From Coix lacryma-jobi var. lacryma-jobi (lineage: Eukaryota; Streptophyta; Magnoliopsida; Poales; Poaceae), in assembly GCA_009763385.1 (NCBI GenBank), contig CM019831.1, forward strand, positions 18,192,080 through 18,256,079: a DNA stretch of 64,000 nucleotides, read 5' to 3'. The notes under the pieces are model-generated. The model made no database searches, had not been told where the DNA came from, and was given only the letters and a program-made list of their open reading frames with translations. Position numbers and translations under genes: made by a program. Below are positions 1 to 11,243 of this stretch, piece after piece. The number at the start of each line of letters is the position of its first letter. The stretch's first letter is position 1.

Positions 1-287
1 AGTGTCAACAAAGACCTAGTGTGGTCACAGTGGCACGCGTCTGCTGGGGCGCAAGCCACCGATGAGTGAGCCACCAGGCGTGCGACCACTGGAGATACGA
101 CGTAGGTTTGCATGGTGGGAGGAGCCGCTAGGAAGGGCTGTGGGGTGGGGTCCTAGGGAGGGCAGTGGAGGGCGCGCCAGGGCACGTCGGCGTGACGCGG
201 GTGCCACTAGGGTGTGCGGCGATGGTTGTAGAGGCATGCCTGCATGGCTGCATGGGTCGCCGGGGAGAGGAACGTGGACATCGAGGA
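1..287. other. No recognised feature
   Basis: GC-rich sequence with overlapping open frames on both strands, none of which resembles a protein I recognise. It stops where a copia-type LTR end begins at 288. I see no convincing gene or repeat structure here. Confidence 0.4.
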
Positions 288-1392
288 TGAAAGGATCAAG
301 ATGCCAAAGAAGGGGGATGAATTGGGCTATTCTAAAAATTCTTGCAATAATTAAACCCTACACTAGCTCATTTCACCTCTTGTGCCTAAAAGTGTGTTTA
401 AATTATCCACTATATAAAAAGGACTTACACCCTAGGTATGGCAATTCTAGGAATGTAAACAACAAGAATTCAAATGCTCAAAGTAAATGTGGAATGTAAA
501 GAGAGGAAAGGAACACAGATGATTTTTCCCGAGGTATCGAGGTGTCGGTATACCCCCTAGTCCTTGTTGGAGCACCAACACAAGGATATCGCTCTCCCTT
601 GGCCCACAAGGACCAAGTGCTCACTCTGGGCTGATTCTTTGCCTCTCCGGCCTTGTGAATCGCCCACTACCGGTCACAACACGAGTTGGGTCATCCACAA
701 ACTCCACCGGATGATCACCAAGCTCCCAATCACCACCAAGCCGTCCAGGTGATGCCGATCACCAAGAGTAACAAGCACAAACTCTCACTTGACCAACGCA
801 AGGCTAATGAGAAAGGTGGATGCACACTTGCTACTCTCTTCTCTCATTAGTGAGGCTCTTAATCTTGTGATTAGTAAATCTCCAAGACCTCACTAGGCTC
901 TTGCACTCACTTGCACTCTAGCTCAAGGGTTATGTATACTAATCAAATGAGCAACAGTGCCTCCATGAATGAGTAAAAGGCCTATTTATACCCCCGAACT
1001 CAAACCATGCCCGAAGGGGTACAACTCAACTGTTTAAGTACTAACCGGATGTGTCTGTTGGGGTGACCGGACGCATCCGGTCAATGCCTAATGGCTAGCT
1101 GACACCACTTCTGACAACTGTACTTTGCCGTGTCCGGACTCTGCCTATGTCCGATTAGCAAAAACCCTAGAACCTCTCTGTTCATGACGGACTCTGCCCT
1201 CAGGCGCATCTGGTCACTTTGTGAGTAGTGTTTGGTCACATAAGGGTATACCAGATGCGTTCGATCTAGGCCCTATAGCAGCGTCCGGTCGCAACTAAAC
1301 CCTAGCTACAGCCTTTTGCACTAACCAGACACACTGACCCAACGTCCGGTCAAACTGCTCTCAGCGTCTAGTCACTCAAATGAGGCTCAAGC
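288..1392 (-). mobile_element. Copia-type LTR remnant, minus orientation
   Basis: Read on the minus strand this ends in a C-rich stretch followed by TGATCCTTTCA, the same kind of terminus seen at the end of the other copia LTRs in this window (near 58446 and 62500). A TATA-like TATAAATAGG lies on the minus strand near 985, as expected of an LTR promoter. The 1,040-1,380 part repeats short GTCCGGTC-type motifs. The 5' end of the LTR is not visible because another LTR begins at 1393. I therefore read it as a truncated solo LTR. The same family appears as a 29-base stub at 59783. Confidence 0.5.
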
Positions 1393-4139
1393 TGTGACAC
1401 CCTAGTGTCAAGCACTGCATTAGGAACTACATTTAGCTACTAAAATGCATCAGCAATACATTGCATCATTTCATGTGCATGAGAGTGTTTTTGCCTTTTG
1501 CTTATTTATTGGATTTGGGATTTCTATTGGACTTGATGGTTTAAGTGGATTCTGTCTTGGCAACTAAGTTTGCAAAATAAACAATATTGAGTGTAACATT
1601 TTCCATGTTAACATTTTGAACTAGTTCAAAATTTGTTAAGCAAATAAAAACAAGGAAAACAAAATGATTTATGTCTCAAATTTGGGTTCTATTTCTGTGG
1701 AGATTTTAAAAGTGCTTTTCAGCAAAAATGTTCTTTATGAAAGTTGTAGAGAAAATTATTTCGTGCTGTCGCCGTTCGACACCGCGAGGACACCCCACCG
1801 TTCTGGCCGCAACCGTCCACCACCGTCCGATTCCTCTCGCCAACGACTCTGCCCTCACCGTGCGCACGCCATCTTCCCCAGCCGAGCCCGAGGAGCGCCG
1901 CCGCGGTCGCCATCAGCGCCGCCCAGAGCTCGAAGCCGTTCGCCCCCGACCAAAGCTCTGCCACCTCCCTCCTTCACTCGCCAGCTTCGCCAAGCAAAGG
2001 CAAGGTGAGAACACTAGTGCGCAAGCTCTCTACCGCCCCCTAAGCCTCTCACTCTTGCCCGGCCGAGCGCCATGGACGCCGCCATGGCCGCGCACGTGGT
2101 CGAGCTCCACCAAAGCTTCACCGGCCGAACCAACCCCTCTAGTAGTTCTCCTAGGGTTCACGCAAGCTTTCGCCCCCGTTAATTTGGCCGGCGACCGCCG
2201 GGAACGGCGTAGCCGCGCGTCACCGCTGCCGCCGTCCGCCACCGCTCGCCGCCGGCGAGCTATGGCCATGCGCTAGCCAAACCAACCCCACCATCCGATG
2301 CGCTTAGTCGAGACGAACTCACCGAGCCAGCCCTCACCGCTGGCGACCTCACCATCGGCGAGAAATCGGTGGTCAAAGTCGCTCCCCTGTTCGGCTGTTC
2401 CCGTTGACCAGCAGGTCCCACACGTCAGTCTCACCCGGTCTATGGGCCGAGTCCACGAAGCCAGGCCGGGAGATTCAAATGTTTTTCCTTTTTGATTTTA
2501 ATTTCCAGAAAGGCTTGCTATTTTTGTGTAGCACGATTTAAAAGTCCAAATGAAGTGCTCTTAGTTTTCGTAGCTTGCTCATGAGTAGATCTATCATGGA
2601 AAAATACGAAAGTATTTTTGGTAGAAATTTTTATTACTGTTTTTATTTATTGCAGTTTATGTGCTTTTGTTGATATAAATGGTTATATATGTTTTCTGGT
2701 TGAGTTAATTCTTGGCAAAATTTGTGTAGGTTTCTTGTCATGATGTGTATCTGTGAAAAATATATGAGGCACTATTTATGTAGAAAAGTTTTCTGTTATG
2801 GGTTAAAATCCTTTTTGGTTGTTTTCTTGGAATAAGTGTTAAGGTGTTTTATATGTCAAAATAAAATGTGGGAAAATTTGTGCAGTCTCTGTATGTGATG
2901 TTCAAGCTAAGAAAAATGTTAAGCATAGGCTCTTGTATGAAAAAATGTGAAGTTACTATATAAATGTACTTTTCTGTGTTTTCTTTGGAAATTCATGTAA
3001 GAAATAATATAATGTTTCTGTTCATGGAACTTCCTTGATAAATATGAAACGTGGAGTAAAATCTGGGAAAAATATGAAACTGAGTTTAGCACCCTTTTTC
3101 AGTAGGGTTGTAGTTCAATTAGGTTATTTTGGATTAGATTTGTTAATTTTGTGTAGGTTTGTGTAATTATGCTCTGATAGTAAATTTTCTACAGTAGAAT
3201 GTTTATGAGTAGATGATACTAGGAAAATTATGAAATCTGCTGTTTGAAACTTTTCGTGTGAAAAGTAAGTTCAAAACACTTTTCGAGCAGTGTATTTCAT
3301 CTTTTTGTAGCTGTTGTTCTGTATTTTATCTCTTGCTGGAAATTGGTCAGTGAAGTCCAGTTAGTGTCATTTATCTTTTGGAATTTTCATGGATTTTTCC
3401 AAGTTCAGAAAAATATACTTGCAGTTCAAACTTGAGTCTCTTTTGAATTTCTAAATGGGAAATAGTTGAAATAATGATTTTGTTTTATGAGGTCGATAAG
3501 TATTTACCTCAATGTCAAAAGTGGTTCAACAAGTTGGTTTTGTTGGTTTTCAAGAAATATTGCTTTTCACACCACCATATCCCGCACCCCGCATTATTTA
3601 TTTATTTATTTATTATTTACCGCATGCAATAGGATCGACACTCCCGGAGCCCGACCAGGAGCAGGAGGCAAGCGTCGACCAGGAGATCCCGGAACTTCAT
3701 CAAGCCGAGGAGGTCGACCCCGGATAGAAAACTAACTTGCCCGTGTGCCCCTCCCACGAGGCCTCGGTCTTCGCTCAAGGCAAGCCTCGGAGCATCCTTA
3801 AGTCTCCCAGTTTTTATAAATAATTTACTTTAGTATTTTATATTGTGATGCATTAGGTATAGGAGTTGATTGAATCCTACTTGCTGCATTTCCATTCCTT
3901 GGTTATTGATTAATATCTACCTTGTTATCCTGTTATTTATTTACAATATAGAATTGCTTAGTCTACCTAGTAAAAGTAGTGGTTAAGGATGTTTCCGTAA
4001 TACCTCTGATGGGTAATTACCGGATCACGGTTGGCTATATTTTGCTATCGTGGAAAAGAACCTGAGTAGTAATAAAATACGGTCAACTGGAAGGCAAGGC
4101 ACAAGTTTGGAAACTTGGGCAGTCCATCCGTTGGATCGT
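1393..4139 (+). mobile_element. Gypsy-type LTR remnant
   Basis: Begins TGTGACACCC, a start shared by many grass gypsy LTRs, and continues through a GC-rich block (1780-2480), a long T-rich block (2490-3480) and a second GC-rich block ending in a run of Asp/Glu-type codons near 3720. No primer-binding site, gag or pol follows, and the 3' end runs into a CACTA-type element at about 4140. It is probably a truncated solo LTR. The open frames inside it (1664-2276 on both strands) are by-products of the GC-rich block and do not look like genes. Family assignment is from overall appearance and is uncertain. Confidence 0.45.
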
Positions 4140-5714
4140 GTAAAATTTTCTATTGGTACAAAACCGACAGGAAAATGCAAAAAACCGACAGGAAAAACTC
4201 AAAACTAATTTTTCTGTCGGTATACCGACAGAAAAATTCCGACAGGGCTAGAGCGACAGTGAAATACAATTTTCCTGTCGGTTTTTGTTTTTCCCTGTCG
4301 GGACGTTATTTTTCTTGTCAGTGGGTCATCGATAGGAAAATTGACGGTTGCCAGGTCTAGAAATATATTTCTGTCGGAATAAAATGACAGGGAAAAATGG
4401 TGTAACGACAAGGAATAAATTTTCTTGTCGGTTTTGCACCGTCAGTAATAGAGTCCATACGGACAGAAAATATTGATTTTCTTCTGCAGTTTACCGTCCG
4501 ACAGAAAATATGGACTTTTCCCTGTCGACTCTGTGCTGACAGTAAATTATAACGTACCGACAGAAAATATATTTTCTTCATTGCGGACATGAGCCTCACA
4601 ATTTCATATGAAATTCATAATAACAGTACATGCACAAACAGAATTAGGTCCCATAGTTGGGATGAACAACCACTAATTAAGGTGCTCATAGGTCTTGCAT
4701 CCACAAATACATAAATAAGATGTTCATAGGTCTTGTATCCACAACTACATAAATAAGATGTCCATAGGTCTTGCATCCACAACTACATAAATAATAATTT
4801 CACAAAAGCATCCACTAGTTGAGATTAGTTGTTCCCAAAAGCTAGCATCAACTTCTTAGCTGCATCTTTACTGTCTAAAGGTTAGGAGTGGCAACTACCA
4901 ACAACTTCTACGACAAACACAAAGTAGCATTATCTTTGTAATCACTCCCACCTTCATGCATGGTGTCCACTATGGCAGTTCAATGTTTCCAATACAGCTC
5001 TGTATGTGCCATTGGTTGTCTTCATCGTGGCCATTCGCGGCATTGTATCATTAGTCGACTCCGAGCCAACATGAGACAAACCAGTGAGCTATATATATAA
5101 AGAGAAATATTAGTTTGATTGATACCTTCTAGTGGTAGTAATCTTCTAGATGCTAACTGCATCCAGTGGGTAAAGAGATACTAAATTTTTTCTGCAAAAC
5201 AAAACATTGCACAAAAGTAACTTCGGCACATTCAGGTTGAAAGAACTCGACATATGGGCTACATGCGAAGATGAGCGGTATCCTGGGGGTGGGACTATTT
5301 TATTTTATTTTCTTTTAGCCTGAGTTGGTCACGGTTGTGGCATGTGGGCCTTATCTCTCTCTTTTTCTTTTTTTCTTTTTTGCGCTGGAGGCACAACTCT
5401 GGCCTGTGGGTTTTTAGGCACAGCTCACACACATACGTACGCGTTTTGGTTTTTTTCGCTTGGGGCCGAGTATTCGGACTAGCGGGAAATTTAGGCCCGT
5501 TGGATTTTCTCCATAATATTCCTGTGTGTTAGAAAAACACCGACAGAAAAAATATTGTGTATAAGGTAAACCGACAGAATTTTTTTTTGTCGGTGTACAG
5601 AACCAACAAGATATTTATAATTTGCCTGTTGGTATTATAATTTTCCTGACGTCTTTTGTCCACCGACAAGATAATTATATTTTTTCTGTCGGTTGATTAT
5701 AAGTTTCCAGAGTG
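4140..5714. mobile_element. Non-autonomous CACTA-like element (ACCGACAGG family)
   Basis: Both ends carry arrays of a short motif in both orientations, ACCGACAGGAAAA and TTTTCCTGTCGGT (4160-4590 and 5535-5700), which is the subterminal repeat pattern of CACTA transposons. The right terminus reads, on the minus strand, CACTCTGGAAACTT, a degenerate CACTA-type end. The left terminus is not clear. The interior has no transposase and includes a short tandem repeat at 4678-4794. I judge it an old, non-autonomous copy inserted in or next to the preceding LTR. Confidence 0.6.
4678..4794. repeat. Tandem repeat, about 39 bp x 3
   Basis: Three consecutive units share the core CATAGGTCTTGCATCCACAA, each followed by TACATAAATAA. 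Units differ by a few bases. It lies in the interior of the CACTA-like element. Confidence 0.75.
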
Positions 5715-5952
5715 ATTGTGCTACAAGCCTCTGAAATAGAATCAGACCCATCACTACATTTGACGGAGATGTTCTTTAAGTTACATGCTGTTGATAATTT
5801 TTTCCCTAATTGTTTAATAACCACAGATTCCTCATTCATTCATATGTGCTGCAGGATTCAAGTTGGTAAAATCTCCAACGTAACTGCTCCATTAGCTGTG
5901 TTTGTCTCAGACTCAGTTCGGCTAAATGGTGATGATTGATGAAGGTTTCTAT
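5715..5952 (+). other. Unrecognised low-copy-looking segment with short ORF
   Basis: A 75-codon open frame (5712-5939) reads without low-complexity sequence and contains a CTGCAG that could be a splice acceptor. It ends in a stop just before the small CACTA element. On the other side of that insertion (6139-6330) further open coding-like sequence follows. I do not recognise the product. It might be a captured or decayed gene exon, or chance. Confidence 0.2.
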
Positions 5953-6138
5953 CACTACAGGGAGCGCCGGCTTTGCCGAGTGCTGGCTGCACTCGGCGAA
6001 GGCCCTCTTTGCCTTGTGCTCAGTCTTCGCCGAGTGCCAGATTTCTGGCACTCGGCAAAGAGGCTCTTCGCCGAGTGCCCAAAATTTGGCACTCGGCGAA
6101 CTCGCAGGCACTCGGCGAAGATCATGTTTCCTGTAGTG
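5953..6138. mobile_element. 186-bp mini-CACTA element (TTTGCCGAGTG family)
   Basis: The element starts CACTACAGG and ends CCTGTAGTG, and is flanked on both sides by TAT (5950-5952 and 6139-6141), a perfect 3-bp target-site duplication as made by CACTA transposases. Nearly the whole length is inverted copies of TTTGCCGAGTGC / GCACTCGGCAAAG. It has no coding capacity. The same subterminal motif is used by the elements at 8011 and 45126, so all three belong to one family. Confidence 0.9.
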
Positions 6139-6469
6139 TATGGTCAGTATCGGAAAACTTCAGCACTATGTATAACTTTGCAAGGGAAATCATTGGTGAG
6201 ATAAAAGCTTCTTGTTTACACATAACTGAAAGCCAATTTAGTCACAGTTGGTATGATGTAAATCTGCTGTTTTGGCATTTTAGAAATTCCCGTCCAAAGC
6301 AAGGTGGGGCATCAAGTTATCGCTAAGGAATTTGTTCTGGCCTATAGCCCTATATATATTGTTCTTGATGCACCTATTTTGGTGCAAAAAGTTGCTAAAT
6401 GTCACTGCTTAATGGTCATGATGTGTCTATATTTTGTTGGTTCGTAGTCCAATGATGCGTTTACCCTTA

Positions 6470-6829
6470 GGGCCCGTTTGGATGCTTAGAATTGAATTTA
6501 TTTTAAGAATCATAATTTAGACACATATTAATTAAGCTAATATCATTATGTATGGATTATATTTGTATATTATTGTTGTTTATGCGAGAGAAATACTCAT
6601 GTGTTGCATTTCTATCGTAGGAGAGTGAGTTGAAGAGAATGTTATAAGTTGTAAAGTAGAAATATAGTATAGTGATGTATGGAATCAATTTCCCTCTCTC
6701 ACCCTATGAATTTGAAGTAGACATATATGTGAACCTTGGAAAGTGGTGGAATGTTAAATTCCAAGACAAATAGGCTAGTTTATTGAGTGAATTCTAATTC
6801 CACCAAAATGAAGGGATCCAAACGGGGCC
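6470..6829. mobile_element. Tourist-like MITE (PIF/Harbinger type), copy 1
   Basis: A 360-bp element with terminal inverted repeats GGGCCCGTTTGGATGC and, on the other strand, GGCCCCGTTTGGATCC. It is flanked by TTA on both sides (6467-6469 and 6830-6832), the target duplication of PIF/Harbinger elements. The interior carries the sequence AATAGGCTAGTTTATT, which appears in the opposite orientation in the MITE at 14833-15198, so they are two copies of one family. No coding capacity. Confidence 0.88.
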
Positions 6830-7150
6830 TTATTAGTTTTCTCAGGTCACAGTCTACAATGTTAGATTAGATGCACCTCACCAAGCTGAAGGATATACCA
6901 ATTACTCAATTATTTTGTGTGGATGTTACACTTGTCCTCGAGAAGACGAAGCATATTATCAATTCCACCCGATGCAGATGCAAGTGCAGGAGGTCGTGAC
7001 TCATGCCTATCTTGGTGTCTCCTTCACTTGCCATTTGTTGCCCTTCACTTGCCATTTATTTTACAAAGAAAAAGGTGATTCTGATAGGAACGTTGAAATT
7101 TTGTCGCAAGCTTATTTTTTAGAAAAATCGGCAATTAAGTTACCAAATTA

Positions 7151-7882
7151 TATTATTAGAAAGGAAAGCACCAAAACAAAACGAAAAACAACCAAGCAAA
7201 AAAAACATGCAGTTGCTGTACAACTGAGTTGGGGACTAACAACACCTCCCCTACAACTAGTACTAAGGAGCAGCCAAAAGTATAAAAAAGCTAAAAACCA
7301 AAGAGAGTGGCGCTTGGAGGGAACTGTTTTGAGCTGTTCAGATAACGATCCATGAGCCTTGGCGTCCCAGCTTTTTGCCAAACGAAATTGCCTAATACTC
7401 TCCTGAATAATGTAAGCTAAGAGCATCTCCAATCATTATGCATTTGGGCTATGCATTTACCAAAATGCATAAAACTCTAAAAAAAACCCCTCCAATCGTT
7501 ATGCATTTGGACTTTGCATTTTACATAGCTATGCATTTGGAGGGGGAAACTTGGCATATATGCCAAAGGAGTCCGGCTATGCAAATACACATCCCGGCTT
7601 TCTCGGTCTCCCCTGGCGCGCGATTCTCTTTCCCTCCGCGGTTTTCTTGCCGAGAAAAAAATATTTTTGGAAAAAAAAATACATGTTGGACTATGCATTT
7701 TGCATAACGGTTGGAGAACACCCGAATTTAGCCTTGCCATTTTCATTTGGGGTGCTCCAATTGCCTCAAATGCATAGCTCCAAATGCATAACGATTGGAG
7801 ATGCTCTAATTGAGCCTGTGAGACCGGCTTTTTGAAATGTTCTTTGGTTCCTTTCTTTCCACACATTCCACCAAAAGTACTC
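7151..7882 (-). pseudogene. LINE reverse-transcriptase C-terminal relic, split by a MITE
   Basis: On the minus strand 7882-7810 encodes a WWNVWKERNQRTF motif, the hallmark near the C terminus of plant LINE (non-LTR retrotransposon) polyproteins. After the MITE at 7421-7806 the frame resumes at 7420-7340 with a helical stretch typical of the very end of these proteins. The upstream part of the same kind of protein lies at 9258-9660 beyond a CACTA insertion. The reading frame is broken by insertions and lost segments, so this is a dead relic. Confidence 0.7.
7421..7806. mobile_element. Tourist-like MITE, 386 bp
   Basis: Terminal inverted repeats of about 40 bp begin GAGCATCTCCAAT on each strand and include TTATGCATTTGG. 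TAA flanks both sides (7418-7420 and 7807-7809), matching PIF/Harbinger target duplications. It sits inside the LINE relic, so it inserted after the LINE. The internal open frames on either strand are not genes. Confidence 0.88.
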
Positions 7883-8010
7883 CCTTTGTCCATAACAGAA
7901 TGTAATTATCGTTTTTCAAGAACGTAATTCTCCCTACACCCACCAAATTTGACTAAATTTATATTAAAATTTACTAATATTCATGATACAATATAAGTAT
8001 CATTTCCATC
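7879..8010. mobile_element. Possible Stowaway fragment
   Basis: The segment begins with TACTCCCTTTGTCC, which resembles a Stowaway terminal repeat (CTCCCTCCGT type after TA). The opposite terminus is not found, possibly because of the CACTA insertion at 8011 or a deletion. Confidence 0.3.
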
Positions 8011-9257
8011 CACTACGGGACATCAATTCTTTGCCGAGTGCAGGCAGCACTCGGCAAAGCCTTAAATACAATTGGCAAAGGCGGAATTGGCAAAGGCGGG
8101 CTCTCGGCAAAGAAAGTGTCAGCAAAGAGGCTTTGCCGAGTGCTGACGTGGCACTCGGCGAAAAAAAGCACTCGGCAAAGAAAAAATCCAAAAAATAGAG
8201 AAATTTTTTTATTTAATTAGGGGAGAGGCCCACTCGTCTCCCTCGAAATCGCAAGTCTGGTATTTTTCAAGCAATATTTTCTCTCCTGGTATTTTCACGC
8301 AATTTTCTCTCACGCACTGACGACCTCTCACTCACGCAGAACCTCATCTACCACTGCACTACACACTCACATACACCATCTCGTTTCGGTTACCCGTATA
8401 TTATACTAAACCGAGTATAACTTGCTTATTTGAGACCCTAAACGAATTCAAATCAAAAAATTGTCAACTACAAAGTTTACTAACTTTTTGAGATCTACAA
8501 CTTTTATTTTGGTAGTTTTTCCATCCGAGGTGGTTTATAAAAATTTGAATTTCAAATTTATCAATTTGAAACGTAGTTTTCGTTGACAAGATTATTTCAA
8601 ATCAAAAAGTTGTCAACACCAAAGTTTCATAACTTTTTGAGATCTACAACTTTCATTTTGGCCATTCCTCCATTTGAGGTATTTAAAAAATTCAAATTTC
8701 AAATTTTTTAAATTCAAATACAGTTTTGCAAGACAAGATGATTTCAAATAAAAAAGTTATCAACTATAAAGTTTCATAACTTTTTGAGATCTACAACTTT
8801 CGTTTTGGTCATTTCTCCATCCGAGATCTTTTGAAAATTTCAAATTTTAAATTTTTCAAATTCGAACGCAGTTTTGCATAACTAGATGACTTCAAATTAA
8901 AAAGTTATCAACTACAAACTTTCATACCTTGTCAAGATCAACAAAGTTTATTTAGGTTGTTTGACCATTTATGCATCCGACGTTGTGGTTCTAATATTAT
9001 TCACAAACATTATATATCACTATCGTGGTTTCATAAACTACCGGAGAGATACGTAAGATTTGTGAACAAATTTATTTTAAGTTTGTCAAATGAAGAAATC
9101 ACAAAAAATAAAAATTGTTCATCTTGATAAGTTAAACAACTTTGTAGTTGAAAACTTTTTTATTTGGATTAATTTACTGCTTCAAAATATGATTTGAAAA
9201 TTGGCTTTGCCGAGTGCGTGAAAAAAAAACTCGGCAAAGATTGATTTTCCTGTAGTG
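8011..9257. mobile_element. Non-autonomous CACTA element, 1,247 bp (TTTGCCGAGTG family)
   Basis: Starts CACTACGGGACATC and ends TTTTCCTGTAGTG, with ATC on both sides (8008-8010 and 9258-9260) as a perfect 3-bp target duplication. The subterminal 150 bp on the left and the last 50 bp on the right carry TTTGCCGAGTG and its complement. The interior holds an AT-rich tandem repeat array and no transposase gene. It lies within a LINE relic and separates its two parts. Confidence 0.9.
8445..8960. repeat. Tandem repeat, about 140 bp x 3.7
   Basis: Successive units share AAAAAGTTGTCAACTACAAAG, then ACTTTTTGAGATCTACAACT and a following CATCCGAGGT-like segment. Units begin near 8451, 8598, 8734 and 8890 and are roughly 80-90 percent alike by eye. 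A related AT-rich unit occurs at 12840-13080 inside another CACTA fragment. Confidence 0.8.
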
Positions 9258-9660
9258 ATCTAATCTCGTCTTCATTGGTTGTGTTCCTAGGTATTCCTTT
9301 TATTGCTTCCCATATGGCTATGTATTGTTTCAGCTCTTCATCTGTATGTAGCGGAATTAAATGCTCAATCTATTTATCGTTGAGTAAAGCTTTTTGTACT
9401 CTGATGCTTTTCCTGCGAGATTTGGAATAGAGGAGAAGGGCTATGCTTTGCGGTGAACAGCCATTGATCCAGTTGTGTCTTATGCCTTTGGCAATTCGAT
9501 CCCTTGTGGTCCATAGCAAAGTGCTCATTGCATCTAAAATGGTTAAATGGTGGGTGCTGCGGCGTTCAGGTGACCTTATTCTCTTCATATATTGCAAGTC
9601 TCTAAAGTGTACTTGGACAGTTGAGGTTGAGTTACTATCACTTCCATTGTTCTGATTACT
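9258..9660 (-). pseudogene. LINE reverse-transcriptase relic (upstream part)
   Basis: On the minus strand this encodes a stretch with ARD-RIAKGI, then WINGCSPQSIA, a basic K-SRRKS segment and WI-HLIPLHTDEELKQY. This order is typical of the region after the polymerase domain of grass LINE proteins, before the zinc-binding RT C-terminal domain. The frame is open from 9705 to 9370 and then shifts. The relic ends exactly at the CACTA insertion; the C-terminal part appears at 7882-7340. The intervening zinc-binding region is missing. Confidence 0.65.
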
Positions 9661-9856
9661 TGTTCTTCCGTCTCCTGGAAGTCTGCATATATGCACACTG
9701 CACATGGACCCATGCGTAATTCTTCTCTCATATCATTTGTGATGAGGGTGCTGATTCGTTTGTATGGGTGCTCCAAGCATTTCTGAAAGCAATGTGTAGG
9801 AAGAAACCAGCTAATTACAGATGGCGACCTCCGTGATTAAAACTGTTCAGCAGGTG
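9661..9856. other. No recognised feature
   Basis: An open frame on the minus strand (9776-9585) continues out of the LINE relic but has no motif I can place. The segment ends at the target duplication of the LTR element at 9857. Confidence 0.3.
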
Positions 9857-10365
9857 TGTAAGGCGCAAGGCGGGGAGGGCGGGTACCGGTGGCTAGGGCT
9901 TGCCCTAGGGCAGCCGTGCGGCAGGAAGGGGCGGCGGCGGCCTGCTGCTCGCTGCTGCTGCGCACGCGTGAGAGGGAAGGGGAGGGGCGGCGGCTAGGGT
10001 CTGAGGGCTGGAGAGCGGAGAACTAGAATAACCCTTTCGGCCTTTTTATTATTAATCTCAAAGGGGTACAATGCCTCTATTTATAGTCCCGAGAAGACTT
10101 GCATCTTAAGTAATTCTATATATTTCCTTATTCTACCCCCTATCCTAATCTATTTCTAATCAGATCCTTTTGCGGTGACGGCGGCAGCGTGGATGAACAG
10201 TACCCGCGTGCTACAGTATCCGTGGGTACTGTTCACGTCGGCTCGGCTGCAAGGGCAGCGGCTGCTAGGGCATCGGCGTCTTGGGCGAGTTGGGCGCCGG
10301 TCCACGGGCCCAATAGGTGCCCTGCTGGCCCATCCAGCCCCCTAGCCTCCATTAGGCGTATGACA
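9857..10365 (-). repeat. 3' LTR of the small gypsy element
   Basis: On the minus strand it starts TGTCATACGCC and ends GCCTTACA. It contains a CTATTTATAG TATA-like motif (near 10078) and is matched by 11843-12342. Confidence 0.9.
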
Positions 10366-10380
10366 TCTCTCCCCCCTTCG
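10366..10380 (-). other. Polypurine tract
   Basis: On the minus strand AGGGGGGAGAGA directly precedes the 3' LTR, the expected position of the plus-strand primer for reverse transcription. Confidence 0.7.
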
Positions 10381-10453
10381 CCAGTCAGCGCGTCCACGCG
10401 CTGATATATCGTCCAACTCCTTTCTCCATGGCTCGGTAATCTGGTGCTTGGTA

Positions 10454-11220
10454 CTAAGTTTGTGATTTGGAGAAGTATGTGTCCCAGGCTGTCGTTGGAT
10501 TGGTCATAGTTGACATCATGGTCCCTGAATAAGAAGCAATAAGTGAGGGAGCCGAAGTATCCGGAGAGGTGGTAGCTGTAGTTTGTGGCTGCTGACGAGT
10601 TGATGTAGTTGTTCCGTGCTTCTCGGAGCATTGGTCCTGGTAAGATTGCAGAAAAGTGGAGTGTTCTTCGATCCAGTTCCGGCTGTTGATATGAGAACAC
10701 TCGACCCGCATCAATTTGGCCCGGAATATGCCTCGCAAGTGTTGTAGCTGTGAATGTTGGGGGATTTGTTGTCCGAAATCTTCCAGTGTGCCAAAGAGGA
10801 GGTTCCCCGTCTCATAGTCTGCAGGCGAGATAATTGGGCTGCCATTGGCTGGATTTCTGTGGATGTTGATGTTGTCAGCGCGAAGGAATTGTTGACCGTT
10901 GCTGTCGAAGAAGATGATGGTTGCTGCTGGTAGTGTCTGTCGAGGTTGTTCTTCCAGAAAGAGGATGGTAGAGGGGAAAGCTTGTGTGGACGGTGTTGAT
11001 GCTGCTGTGTGAAAGCCAACTGCAAGTAAACGTGCTTGTAACATACCCGGTGTCGTTATCAAGTTCTGGAGCAATGGTGATGTTGCTGGCACGTAGTAGC
11101 GATTGTTGTAAAGGATCACGCCATGTTGCAAGGACCAAGCTGGAGCTGCTGCTTTGAGTGCTATGGTTTCAGAGATGATTTGAAGTTCTCACTCGTTTGT
11201 TGCTGCTAAGCGGAGCTCAG
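10454..11220 (-). pseudogene. Truncated gypsy integrase fragment
   Basis: The minus-strand reading begins with a short helical segment and then HGVILYNNRYYVPATSPL, which matches the segment just before the HHCC zinc-binding domain of Ty3/gypsy integrases. After about 35 residues the similarity stops. The rest of the 225-codon frame (rich in Ser, Thr and Gln) has no catalytic residues that I can find. It is probably a deletion remnant fused to unrelated or out-of-frame sequence. The ORF starts at 11131, but the integrase-like sequence extends upstream without an ATG. Confidence 0.55.
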
Positions 11221-11243
11221 AGAGTATGTCGTTGTTGAAGGCA

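Noticed and set aside
9585..9776. Minus-strand 63-codon frame as a separate gene
   Set aside because: It overlaps the LINE relic in another frame and has no start context or domain.
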